From: Streptomyces violaceorubidus
Lineage (GTDB): Bacteria > Actinomycetota > Actinomycetes > Streptomycetales > Streptomycetaceae
Assembly (NCBI RefSeq): GCF_000717995.1
Contig: NZ_JODM01000007.1
Location: forward strand, 1-64,000
Length of the DNA stretch: 64,000 nt
Direction: 5' to 3'
The position numbers were made by a program, and so were the translations under genes. The notes below the pieces were generated by a model, which did not search any database, was not told the origin of the DNA, and was given only the letters and a program-made list of their open reading frames with translations. Positions 42,514 to 50,703 of this stretch are shown here, in pieces (the stretch's first letter is position 1; each line of letters begins with the position of its first letter).

Positions 42514-43680
42514 TCACCAGCGCAGGAGCACGAGTTCGGAGCAGAATCCGGGGCCCATCGCCACCAGCAGGCCCCAGGTGCCGGGCTCCGGTCGACGATG
42601 TCCCCGGACGCTCTCCAGGATGTGCAGCACCGACACGGACGACATGTTCCCCACCGCCGCGAGGGAGCGCCGTGAGGGGTCGAGGGTGCCCTCGGGCAGG
42701 CCCAGGGTCTCGCTGACCGCGGACAGGACCCTCGGGCCTCCCGGATGGCAGATCCAGGCCCCGATGTCGTCGACGCCCAGGTCGTGCTCCGCCAGGAACG
42801 CGCGCACGTGCCGGCCGAAGTGGCCCCTGACGATGTCCGGGACACCGGCGTCGATCACGACGCGGAAGCCGCCGGCGCCGATCTCCCACCCCAGGAGCCG
42901 CTCGGTCCCCGGATAGAGATGACTGCGCGTGGCGACCAGCCGCGGTCGGGCCGCGGGCGACTCCGTGCCGCCGCCCCGCGCGCCTCCGTGTGCGACGAGT
43001 GCCGCCGCACCGTCTCCGAAGAGCGCGCCCGCCACGAGGTTGGCACGCGAACCGTCTCCTCGCTGGAGGGTCAGCGAGCACAGTTCCACCGTGAGCAGCA
43101 CGGCGGTGTCCCCGGGGTGCCCGCGCAGATGGTCGTGCACCCGGGCGAGACCGGCGGCGCCCGCGACACAGCCGAGGCCGAACAGCGGCAGCCTCTTGAC
43201 GTCGGGCCGCAGCCCCACGCGCCCCGCCAGCCGGGCGTCCAGCGACGGAGCGGCCACTCCGGTGATGGAGGCGAAGACCAGCAGGTCGACGTCGGCCGGT
43301 CCCAGTCCCGCCTCGTGCAACGCGCCCGTGAGCGCCTCCTCGCCCAGTGCGAGGCCCGCCTCGATCCAGGCGTCGTTGCTGCGCCCGAAGTCCCTGAGAA
43401 GGGCGTACTGCTCGATCGGCAGCGCCAGATGACGGGTCCGCACCCCCGCGGAGGCGTGCAGACGGCGCAGTACGGCGCGGTCCGCCCCCGGGGGCAGGCA
43501 CAGGTCGCCGATCGGCTCGGTGAGCTCGTCCTGGGCGTACCGGTGCGGCGGCAGCGCGCACCGCACGGCGGCGACGGTGGGTCCCGCGGTGGGCGGCGGC
43601 GCAGGACGCCGCGCGGTGGAGGGCGCGGCGGACGGGGGAGGGGCATGCTCGACGATCACGGGGACACGCATGTCGCCCAT
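42514..43680 (-). CDS. srsA: Type III polyketide synthase, SrsA-like alkylresorcinol synthase
   Basis: 388 aa from ATG 43680 (GAGGAAGGC ahead). Catalytic triad visible: Cys in FGLGCVAGAAGLARVHDHLR, His in ICHPGGPRVLSAV, Asn in AVGNMSSVSVLHILE. GFGPGxx-type end MGPGFCSELVLLRW. First of three tightly packed genes. Such synthases condense a long acyl starter with malonyl units into alkylresorcinols; starter length and products cannot be read. Confidence 0.88.
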   Translation of the reverse strand: MGDMRVPVIVEHAPPPSAAPSTARRPAPPPTAGPTVAAVRCALPPHRYAQDELTEPIGDLCLPPGADRAVLRRLHASAGVRTRHLALPIEQYALLRDFGRSNDAWIEAGLALGEEALTGALHEAGLGPADVDLLVFASITGVAAPSLDARLAGRVGLRPDVKRLPLFGLGCVAGAAGLARVHDHLRGHPGDTAVLLTVELCSLTLQRGDGSRANLVAGALFGDGAAALVAHGGARGGGTESPAARPRLVATRSHLYPGTERLLGWEIGAGGFRVVIDAGVPDIVRGHFGRHVRAFLAEHDLGVDDIGAWICHPGGPRVLSAVSETLGLPEGTLDPSRRSLAAVGNMSSVSVLHILESVRGHRRPEPGTWGLLVAMGPGFCSELVLLRW

Positions 43681-43716
43681 GCCTTCCTCGGCCGGCGGTC
43701 CGACTACCGTGCGTAC

Positions 43717-44566
43717 GTGTCACTCCACCCGTCTGGGGTTCTCCCGCGTTCGCCGAGCAGAGTCCTGGCGCTGTTGCGCTCCTGCCATCCGGAACCGACG
43801 GTCGCCGTGACCCTCTTCGTGTCGGCCCTCGCCCTGGCGGCGGGCCGCGGGCCGGCCGGGTCGGCGGCCGTGACCCTGGCCGTACTCGCCGGCCAGCTCT
43901 CGATCGGCTGGTGCAACGACGCGGTCGACGCACGGCGCGACACGGCCTGCGGGCGCGGCGACAAGCCGGTGGGCTCCGGGGAGCTTCCGCGCGCGGCCGT
44001 GGCCGCCGCCGCGGGGACGGCCCTGCTCCTGTGCGTACCGCTGTCCCTGGTGTGCGGGGGCGGTGCACCTGGGGGGCGTGGTCGCGGGCTGGACGTACAA
44101 CCTGTGGCTGAAGCACACGGTCCTGTCACCGCTGCCGTACGCCGCGGGCTTCGCGTCCCTGCCGGCCTTCGTCACCCTGGGTCCCCCCGCGCCGGTCTGG
44201 CCCGCCTGGTGGGCCACGACCGCGGCTGCCCTGCTCGGCGTCGGAGCCCACCTGTCGAACGTGCTCCCCGACATCGAGGACGACCTCGCGACCGGTGTGC
44301 GCGGGCTGCCCCAGCGGCTGGACCGGCGGACCTGCCGGTGGCTGGCGCCGGTCGTGATGCTCACGGCGGTGGGTGTGCTGGCCGCGGGACCGCCCGGCAC
44401 GGTCGGGGCCACCGGCTGGGCGCTGACGGGGGCGGCCGTGGCCGTCGCCGTCGCGGGGACGGCCGTGCGGTCGGGGCCGCGCAGCCGATGGCCGTTCCGG
44501 GCGGCCATCGTGGTGGCCGGCATCGCCGTGGCGCGCCTGCTGCCGCTCGCTCCCGACATGACCTGA
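43717..44566 (+). pseudogene. UbiA-family prenyltransferase, frameshifted in a G5 run
   Basis: GTG 43717 starts SLHPSGVLPRSPSRVLALLR then helices and WCNDAVDARRDTACGRGDKP, the first Asp-rich prenyl-diphosphate motif (NDxxD). At the five G of 44056-44060 the frame shifts by one; with four, LVCGAVHLGGVVAGWTYNLW continues into the frame ending at 44566, with second motif DIEDD. The protein would then be about 282 aa, normal length. Divergent from srsA across 36 bp; possibly leaderless. Confidence 0.8.
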
Positions 44567-44681
44567 GCAAGCGGTCCAAGGCTCCGCGGCACCCTCCGGA
44601 AGTGGCTCGTCCGGCCGCTGCCGAAGTGGCCCACACGGGGCAAGCGGCAGGAGCATACGGTCGAGAGGACGACGCGCGGTG

Positions 44682-44705
44682 TGCCCGTGCCGGCCCGCAC
44701 GGGCA
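44682..44705 (+). promoter_or_regulatory. Hairpin in the leader of the MDR gene
   Basis: TGCCCGTGC (44682-44690), 6-nt loop, GCACGGGCA (44697-44705), 40 nt before the MDR ATG. It may be an attenuator or operator; no known riboswitch is recognised. Confidence 0.4.
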
Positions 44706-44745
44706 TCGTGTGCCCGATGACCGCCACTCCCTGCGAGGACCCCTT

Positions 44746-45699
44746 ATGCAAGCCATCACCGTCCATGACCCCGAGGCGGGTGCCGACGGACTCGCCCTGA
44801 CGGAACTGCCCCGTCCGCACGCCGCCGAGAACGACGTCGTCGTGCGGGTGCACGCCGCGGGCTTCACCCGCGGAGAACTCGACTGGCCCGCCACCTGGAC
44901 GGACCGGGCCGGCCGCGACCGGACGCCGAGCGTTCCCGGACACGAACTGTCGGGGGTGGTCGAGGAACTGGGATACGGCACCACCGGTCTCACCGTCGGC
45001 CAGCGGGTGTTCGGCATGGCCGACTGGACGCGCGACGGATCGCTGGCCGAGTACACCGCCGTGGAGGCCCGCAACCTGGCGCCCCTTCCCGCGGACGTCG
45101 ACCACACCGTGGCCGCCGCGCTGCCCATCTCGGGGCTGACCGCGTGGCAGGGCCTGTTCGACCACGGACGGCTCACCGCCGGGCAGACCGTCGTGATCCA
45201 CGGCGCCGCGGGAAGCGTCGGGTCGGTCGCGGTCCAGCTCGCGCGCGAGGCGGGCGCGCGGGTGGTCGCCACCGGTCGTTCCACCGACCGGGACACCAGC
45301 TGCGCCCTCGGCGCGGACGTCTTCCTCGACCTCGAGTCCGAGCGGCTGGAGGACGCGGGGGAGGCCGACGTCGTGTTCGACGTCATCGGCGGCGACATCC
45401 TCCGCCGCTCGGCCGCGCTCGTACGCCCCGGCGGCACACTCGTCACCATCGCCGCGCCGCCCGAGGTCCGGCCGGAGAACGGCCGGGCGGTGTTCTTCGT
45501 CGTCGAACCCGACCGGGCCGGGCTCATCGAACTCGTGCGACGGGTCAGGGACGGGCGGCTGCGGCCGGCCGTCGGGGAGGTGCGTCCGCTGGCCGAAGCC
45601 CCCGCGGCCTTCGCGCCCGGCCGCGGCAGACACGGCAGACACGGCAGGACGATCATCCGCATCGCCTCCGACACCCCCGAGGCGGCGGGCTCCCGGTGA
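44746..45699 (+). CDS. Zinc-independent MDR oxidoreductase (quinone reductase-like)
   Basis: 317 aa from ATG 44746 with GCGAGGACC ahead. GroES-like N-terminal domain (VVVRVHAAGFTRGELDWP, TPSVPGHELSGVVEELGYGT), Rossmann motif VVIHGAAGSVGSVAVQLAR and a VVFDVIGGDIL block. Typical NADPH:quinone reductase family. The last residues contain a GRHGRHGR repeat. The stop overlaps the next start (GTGA). Confidence 0.88.
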   Translation: MQAITVHDPEAGADGLALTELPRPHAAENDVVVRVHAAGFTRGELDWPATWTDRAGRDRTPSVPGHELSGVVEELGYGTTGLTVGQRVFGMADWTRDGSLAEYTAVEARNLAPLPADVDHTVAAALPISGLTAWQGLFDHGRLTAGQTVVIHGAAGSVGSVAVQLAREAGARVVATGRSTDRDTSCALGADVFLDLESERLEDAGEADVVFDVIGGDILRRSAALVRPGGTLVTIAAPPEVRPENGRAVFFVVEPDRAGLIELVRRVRDGRLRPAVGEVRPLAEAPAAFAPGRGRHGRHGRTIIRIASDTPEAAGSR

Positions 45700-46307
45700 A
45701 CGACATCTCGCTCGACGCCCTTCCCCTGCCCGGTACGGCCACGGCGGCCGCCGCCCTGGACGTGGCGACCGCCCACCTCTCCCCGGCCCTGCTCAACCAC
45801 TCCCTGCGTGCCTACACGTGGGCGGCGGCCCGCGGCACGGCGGAGGGCGTCTCCTTCGACCCGGAACTGCTCTACGTCGCCGCGCTGTTCCACGACATCG
45901 GGCTGGTGCCGGTCTTCGACAGCCACACCGTCGCCTTCGAGGAGGCGGGCGGGCACGTCGCCCGCGTCTTCGCCGCCGGGGCCGGCTGGCCCGCCGAGCG
46001 CCGTGCGCGCCTGGCCGAAGTGATCGTGCGCCACATGTGGCCGCGGGTGGACGTCGCGGCCGACCCCGAGGGACACCTGCTGGCCCGCGCCACCGCGACC
46101 GAGGTCGTCGGCAGGGAGGCGGACGCCTACCCCGCCCGCTTCCGCGACGAGGTGCTGGACCGCTACCCGAGGCTGGACCTCGCCGCGTCGTTCCTGGCGT
46201 GCTTCCAGGACCAGGCGGCGCGCAAACCCGACAGCTCGGCGGCCGGCGCGGTGCGCTCGGGTCTCGCGGAGAGAATGGCCGCCAACCCGCTCGACTCCAC
46301 CGCCTGA
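45696..46307 (+). CDS. HD-domain protein, cyanamide hydratase-like
   Basis: 203 aa, GTG start within a GTGA overlap. HD motifs: LLNHSLRAYTWA (first His), YVAALFHDIGLVPVF (His-Asp), later HVARVFAAGAGW and VRHMW. The family hydrolyses small cyano or phosphate substrates. Coupling to an MDR oxidoreductase suggests a linked detoxification step (inference). Confidence 0.85.
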   Translation: MNDISLDALPLPGTATAAAALDVATAHLSPALLNHSLRAYTWAAARGTAEGVSFDPELLYVAALFHDIGLVPVFDSHTVAFEEAGGHVARVFAAGAGWPAERRARLAEVIVRHMWPRVDVAADPEGHLLARATATEVVGREADAYPARFRDEVLDRYPRLDLAASFLACFQDQAARKPDSSAAGAVRSGLAERMAANPLDSTA

Positions 46308-46431
46308 GTCCCGACGGCGGCCACGGCGGCGGCCGGGAACCGCGACCGCGCCGCCAGGGCTTTTCGGACGGCGCGGTCAGGGCACACGGTCGCTGACCGC
46401 GCCGTAACGAGACGAGACACGGGAGATCGAC

Positions 46432-47322
46432 GTGGCGGACGACCCGCATCGCCAACAGGACCCTACCGATCAGTATCCCCGCCCGGACTTCCCCGGTCAG
46501 GACCAGCCGCACCCGGGCTGGACCGGGCCCATGGACCCACCGCCCGACCATGGCGAGGAGACGTACCGCGGATCGGGACGCCTGACGGGTCGCAGGGCCG
46601 TCGTCACGGGCGGTGACTCCGGCATCGGCCGAGCGGTGGCCCTGGCCTTCGCGCGCGAGGGCGCCGACGTGCTGTTCACCTACCTCGATCAAGAAGAGGA
46701 CGAAGCACGGGAGACGACCCGCCTGGTGGAGAACGCCGGGCGCAGGGCCGTGGCCGTCCCGTGCGACATCCGTGAGGAGCGGAACTGCCGGTCGCTGGTC
46801 GACCGGGCCGTGGCGGAGTTCGGCGGCATCGACATCCTGGTGAACAACGCCGCCTACCAGATGTCCCAGCCCGACGGCATCGAAGCGATCACGACGCAGC
46901 AGTTCGACCGGGTGATGCGGACGAACCTGTACGGCATGTTCTGGCTGACGAAGTTCGCGCTGCCGCACATCCCCGAGGGCGGCAGCGTCATCAACACCAC
47001 CTCCGTGCAGGCGTACAAGCCCAGCCCGCACCTGCTGGACTACGCGATGACCAAGGGCGCGATCGTGACCTTCACCCAGGGGCTCGCCCAGATGGTCGCG
47101 CAACGCGGTGTCCGGGTGAACGCGGTGGCGCCCGGCCCGGTGTGGACCCCGCTGATCCCGGCGACCTTGCCGGACACGGCCGAGTTCGGGAAGCAGAGCC
47201 CCCTGGGCCGCCCCGCGCAACCGGCCGAGCTGGCACCGGCGTACGTCTACCTCGCGTCCCAGGAGGCCGGATACGTCACCGCGGAGATCCTGAACGCGAC
47301 CGGTGGAACCCCCCTGCCCTGA
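46432..47322 (+). CDS. SDR oxidoreductase, YghA/glucose dehydrogenase-like
   Basis: 296 aa, GTG start with GGGAGATCG ahead. A Gln/Pro-rich lead (DPHRQQDPTDQYPRPDFPGQ) is typical of the group. TGGDSGIGRAVALAFAREGA (NADP site), ILVNNAAYQ, catalytic Tyr-Lys in YAMTKGAIV, VNAVAPGPVWTPL. Related enzymes act in stress or spore protection; the substrate is unknown. A GGAGCGG-G-CCGCTCC palindrome follows the stop. Confidence 0.88.
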   Translation: MADDPHRQQDPTDQYPRPDFPGQDQPHPGWTGPMDPPPDHGEETYRGSGRLTGRRAVVTGGDSGIGRAVALAFAREGADVLFTYLDQEEDEARETTRLVENAGRRAVAVPCDIREERNCRSLVDRAVAEFGGIDILVNNAAYQMSQPDGIEAITTQQFDRVMRTNLYGMFWLTKFALPHIPEGGSVINTTSVQAYKPSPHLLDYAMTKGAIVTFTQGLAQMVAQRGVRVNAVAPGPVWTPLIPATLPDTAEFGKQSPLGRPAQPAELAPAYVYLASQEAGYVTAEILNATGGTPLP

Positions 47323-47351
47323 TGCGGGGGAGCGGGCCGCTCCGACGGGGC

Positions 47352-47792
47352 TCAGGCCGCCTGGGTGAGTTCCGCGCGCCCGAAGAGGATCGCGTAGCCG
47401 GTGGGCAGTTGGGCGAGGATGCGGTCGAGCAGGTCCGGGCCGGCGAGGCGGGCGACGACGCCCAGGACCGAGCCGACGTCCCAGCGCGTGGTGGCCAGGG
47501 TGCCGCCGGTGCGGGTGGCGAGGTCCCGGACGAAGGCCCAGCCGGTCATCGAGTCGGTTCCCGGTATCTGCGCGGCGAGGATCTCGGCCGCCTCGCGGGG
47601 GAGACGGGCCGCCAGCTCGACGCGTTCCTCGCCGGTGACACGGCGGCCGAGGGCGGCCAGGACGGTGGACACGACCTCCTCGGCCCGTTCCCGCGTGGGA
47701 TAGGCGCCGTGGTAGCGGACCTGCTCCAGCATCTGGACGAACGACATGGCCGGCTCGGGGGCGATCGTCGTCGGCGCCGTCTGGGGCTGCAT
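47352..47792 (-). CDS. DUF2267 protein
   Basis: 146 aa. SFVQMLEQVRYHGAYPTRER, AEEVVSTVLAALGRRVTGEE, RLPREAAEILAAQIPG, VLGVVARLAGPDLLDRIL, AQLPTGYAILFGRAEL, the full DUF2267 pattern. Function unknown; often near stress genes, here close to Hsp20. A G-quadruplex-type repeat lies just upstream. Confidence 0.85.
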   Translation of the reverse strand: MQPQTAPTTIAPEPAMSFVQMLEQVRYHGAYPTRERAEEVVSTVLAALGRRVTGEERVELAARLPREAAEILAAQIPGTDSMTGWAFVRDLATRTGGTLATTRWDVGSVLGVVARLAGPDLLDRILAQLPTGYAILFGRAELTQAA

Positions 47793-47843
47793 CGGTGAAG
47801 GGTGCCTTTCTGGGTTGTGGGGCGGTACGGCCTGCTCGGCCGG

Positions 47844-47910
47844 TGAGGGGTGAGGGGTGAGGGGTGAGGGGTGAGGGGTGACGGTGGTCGGTGGTCGGTG
47901 GTCGGTGGTC
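47844..47910. repeat. Two heptanucleotide tandem arrays, G-quadruplex-forming
   Basis: TGAGGGG is repeated five times (47844-47878), then GGTGGTC four times (47883-47910). The first gives five GGGG runs separated by TGA, an ideal G-quadruplex pattern on the top strand. It sits 50 bp upstream of the DUF2267 gene start and after the DUF2267 remnant. Confidence 0.88.
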
Positions 47911-47926
47911 GGTGGGGCGCGAGGTG

Positions 47927-48067
47927 TCAGTCCGCGCAGGTGCGGTCCGTGCTCGGGGTGGTGGTGTCCTGCGGCCGGCCGAAGAGCAGGTCGTACCCGG
48001 GCGGGAGCTGGAACAGGACACGGCGGGTCAGCTCCTCGCCGGCCGCGTCGGCGGCCACGCTGAGCAC
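47927..48067 (-). pseudogene. Second DUF2267 copy, C-terminal remnant
   Basis: From GTG 48067 (GGAGGCGGGGCC ahead) 46 residues: VLSVAADAAGEELTRRVLFQ, LPPGYDLLFGRPQDTT. They align with the end of the downstream DUF2267 gene (VLGVVARLAGPDLLDRIL..LPTGYAILFGR). The N-terminal two-thirds are missing, though the ribosome site could still make a mini-protein. It follows hsp20 by 15 bp. Confidence 0.65.
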
Positions 48068-48082
48068 GGCCCCGCCTCCGCC

Positions 48083-48520
48083 TCAGCCGGAGATCTCCTT
48101 GTGGTCCGCGCCCGCGCCGATCGAGATCTTGCGCGGCTTGGCCCGCTCGGCGATCGGCACGCGCAGGGTGAGGACGCCCGCGTCGTAGTCGGCACTGATG
48201 TGCTCGGTGTCGAGGGTGTCCGCGAGCACCACCTGGCGGGAGAAGACACCGAAGGGGCGTTCCGAGAGCTCCATCTGCACGTCGTCGCCCCTGGCGGCGG
48301 GACGGCGTTCGGCCCGGACCGTCAGCATGTTGCGCTCGACGTCGATGTCGATCGCGTCCCGGTCGACGCCGGGGAGGTCGAGCGCGATCACGTACACGTC
48401 GCCCTCGCGGTAGGCGTCCATCGGCATCGCGGACGGACGCGACCAGGTGCCGGATGTGCTGGGGAACAACTGCTGGGTGAGCCGGTCGAGCTCACGGAAG
48501 GGGTCGGTGCGCATCAGCAT
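48083..48520 (-). CDS. hsp18: Small heat-shock protein Hsp20/Hsp18
   Basis: 145 aa from ATG 48520 (CTGGAGGTG ahead). Alpha-crystallin domain: [15 protein letters not shown] head, [45 protein letters not shown]-independent holdase. Strong repression is expected from the RheA operator placed between its -10 and -35. Confidence 0.93.
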   Translation of the reverse strand: MLMRTDPFRELDRLTQQLFPSTSGTWSRPSAMPMDAYREGDVYVIALDLPGVDRDAIDIDVERNMLTVRAERRPAARGDDVQMELSERPFGVFSRQVVLADTLDTEHISADYDAGVLTLRVPIAERAKPRKISIGAGADHKEISG

Positions 48521-48572
48521 CAGAAACACCTCCAGTTCGAGCGGATCCGCTCATGCGCTGCTTCTTGCTTTT

Positions 48573-48602
48573 CTTGTAGCATGTCATCGCAACGATGACA
48601 AG
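48573..48602 (-). promoter_or_regulatory. hsp18 promoter with RheA operator in the spacer
   Basis: Reverse strand TTGTCA (complement of 48596-48601) and TACAAG (complement of 48573-48578), 17 nt apart. TGTCATC-GCAAC-GATGACA (48582-48600), the published S. albus RheA operator pattern TGTCATC-N5-GATGACA, lies between them. Confidence 0.88.
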
Positions 48603-48608
48603 TGACGG

Positions 48609-48627
48609 TGTCGTCGCAAGGGTGACA
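48609..48627. promoter_or_regulatory. Second, weaker RheA-like operator before rheA
   Basis: TGTCGTC-GCAAG-GGTGACA repeats the 7-5-7 layout and almost the same spacer, 8 bp from the first site and 19 bp before the rheA ATG. It is imperfect in two or three positions and could mediate autoregulation. Confidence 0.55.
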
Positions 48628-48646
48628 CCGGCGTCGGGAGGTGACC

Positions 48647-49306
48647 ATGCCCGCAGACCCGCAGGAATCCGCACCCCAGCCCGTGTCCTTCCTCGCCGCC
48701 GAGGCAGCGCTGGCGGCGATCGAGGAGGCGGTGCACAGTGCCCAGGCACCGCCGCACGCGAGGCAGCCCGGCGGCGAGGTCAGCTCCGACCAGGCGCTCG
48801 CCGCGCTGCTGCTCCTGCGCCAGATGCGCGACCAACTCGCCGGGTGGGAGACGGGTCTGATCGAAACCGCCCGTGAGGCGGGCGCGAGCTGGGCCGACCT
48901 CGCCCGTCCCCTCGGCGTCGCCAGTCGGCAGGCCGCCGAACGCCGCTATCTGCGCCTGCGCCCCGGCGCCCCCGGCAGTACCGGCGACCAGCGCGTCCAG
49001 GCCACCCGCGACCGCCGCGCCGCCGACCGTGCCGTCACCACCTGGGCCCGGGGCAACGCCGCGGACCTGCGCCAGCTCGCCGGCCAGATCACCGCGCTCG
49101 CGGGCCTCCCGGCCCGGGCCCGGACCCCGCTGGTGCAGGCACTGGGCCAGGACGACGCCGCCGGGCTCATCGGGCCGCTGTCCGGCGCCCGTGAGCACCT
49201 GGGCGCGCACCATCCGGAACTGGCCGACCGCATCGACACCCTCACCCGGCGCACCGACCAACTCCGGCGCACCGGCGGCAGCGAGGACCAGTCGCCCGGG
49301 GAATGA
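48647..49306 (+). CDS. rheA: HSP18 transcriptional regulator, RheA
   Basis: 219 aa from ATG 48647 (GGGAGGTGACC ahead). Helical: FLAAEAALAAIEEAVHSAQA, LLLLRQMRDQLAGWETGLIE, a HTH-like ASWADLARPLGVASRQAAER, RYLRLRPG. It is divergent from hsp18 and sits beside a perfect RheA operator. S. albus RheA (231 aa) is a temperature-sensing repressor that changes shape on heating. Confidence 0.85.
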   Translation: MPADPQESAPQPVSFLAAEAALAAIEEAVHSAQAPPHARQPGGEVSSDQALAALLLLRQMRDQLAGWETGLIETAREAGASWADLARPLGVASRQAAERRYLRLRPGAPGSTGDQRVQATRDRRAADRAVTTWARGNAADLRQLAGQITALAGLPARARTPLVQALGQDDAAGLIGPLSGAREHLGAHHPELADRIDTLTRRTDQLRRTGGSEDQSPGE

Positions 49307-49382
49307 GTCCTCGCGGCGAAGGTCTTGACCGGAGGTTGTCCGGAGTCAGGAGGGGTACCCAGCCGATCTCGAGAGGAGAGAC

Positions 49383-50687
49383 GTGTCCGAAGAGACTGTG
49401 AAGAACGTCTTCGTCGTCGGTCTCGACGAGGCGAACCTGCCGACGCTCCAGGCCGTGCCGGGCGCCCGATCGATGCGCTTCCACGGCCTGTTGACGGTGG
49501 AGGAACTCCAGGACGGCGAGGTCTCGGTGTCCGAGGTCCTGGAGAAGGCCCAGCGCGAGCTGGACGCCTTCGAGGGAAGCATCGACGCCATCGTGGGGTA
49601 CTGGGACTTCCCGGTCAGCACCCTGGTGCCGATCCTCGGCGAGCGTTACGGCACCCGCACCACCAGCCTGGAGTCGGTGGTCAAGTGCGAGCACAAGTAC
49701 TGGAGTCGGCTCGAACAGCGGGAGGTCACCGACTGCCACCCGCGGTTCGGCCGCGTCGACCTGCGGGGCGACCCGCCGCGCCCGCCGGACGGCGTGCGCT
49801 TCCCGATGTGGCTCAAGCCGGCCCTGTCCTACTCCTCCGAACTCGCCTTCGGCGTCGGCGACGAGGAGGAGTTCCACAAGGCCGTCACGGAGATCCGGGA
49901 AGGCATCTCCCGCGTCGGCCGCCCCTTCGAGCGCATCCTCGACCGCATCGACCTGCCGCCCGAGATGGACGGCGTCGGCGGCCGGGTGTGCCTCGCCGAG
50001 GAGGAGTGCGCGGGCATCCAGGTCGCCGTGGAAGGCTATGTGCACCAGGGCGAGGTGACCGTCTACGGCACCCTGGACTCCATCGACTACCCGGACTCGG
50101 CGTGCTTCCTGCGCCACCAGTACCCCTCCACCCTCCCCCCACAGGTGATCGGGCGGATCCACGACGTCACCGAGCGCGTGATGCGCCGCATCGGCTTCGA
50201 CTCGGCGACCTTCAGCGTGGAGTACTTCTACGACCCGAGCAGCGGGCGGATCAACCTGCTCGAGATCAACCCCCGCCACTCCCAGTCGCACGCCGAGCTG
50301 TTCCAGTACGTCGACGGGGTGCCCAACCACCATCCCATGCTGGCGCTCGCCCTCGGCTCCGATCCCACCATGCCGTACCGCGAGGGCCCCTACGCGATGG
50401 CCGCGAAGTGGTACTACCGCTGGTTCACGGACGGTGTGGTGCGCCACGTGCCCTCGCCCGAGACGATCGCGCGGATCGAGCGGGAGACACCGGGGGTCAG
50501 GATCCATGTCCTGCCGGAGGCGGGCCGGCGGCTGTCCGACCTGTCCCAGCAGGACAGTTACAGCTACGAGGTCGCGCACATCTTCACCGGCGGGAACGAC
50601 GAGGACGAGCTGCGCGAGAAGTACGACCACTGCGTGGCGGCGCTCGGGCTCACCTTCGACGGGCCCGACGCGGGAGCACGACGGTAA
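49383..50687 (+). CDS. ATP-grasp-fold ligase
   Basis: 434 aa from GTG 49383 with GAGAGGAGAG ahead. N-terminal NVFVVGLDEANLPTLQAV, central FPMWLKPALSYSSELAF (nucleotide Lys) and IQVAVEGYVHQGEVTVYG, C-terminal INLLEINPRHSQSHAELFQY (Mg ligand Glu-Asn). ATP-grasp enzymes join a carboxylate to an amine. It is followed after 15 bp by a CocE/NonD hydrolase gene. Substrate unknown; peptide or cofactor ligation is possible. Confidence 0.85.
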   Translation: MSEETVKNVFVVGLDEANLPTLQAVPGARSMRFHGLLTVEELQDGEVSVSEVLEKAQRELDAFEGSIDAIVGYWDFPVSTLVPILGERYGTRTTSLESVVKCEHKYWSRLEQREVTDCHPRFGRVDLRGDPPRPPDGVRFPMWLKPALSYSSELAFGVGDEEEFHKAVTEIREGISRVGRPFERILDRIDLPPEMDGVGGRVCLAEEECAGIQVAVEGYVHQGEVTVYGTLDSIDYPDSACFLRHQYPSTLPPQVIGRIHDVTERVMRRIGFDSATFSVEYFYDPSSGRINLLEINPRHSQSHAELFQYVDGVPNHHPMLALALGSDPTMPYREGPYAMAAKWYYRWFTDGVVRHVPSPETIARIERETPGVRIHVLPEAGRRLSDLSQQDSYSYEVAHIFTGGNDEDELREKYDHCVAALGLTFDGPDAGARR

Positions 50688-50703
50688 GGAGTACGCCGGA
50701 CCC

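Noticed and set aside
42745..45699. A 984-codon open frame on the + strand
   Set aside because: It is antisense to srsA, then passes through the UbiA front and the MDR gene by chance; high-GC DNA keeps such frames open.
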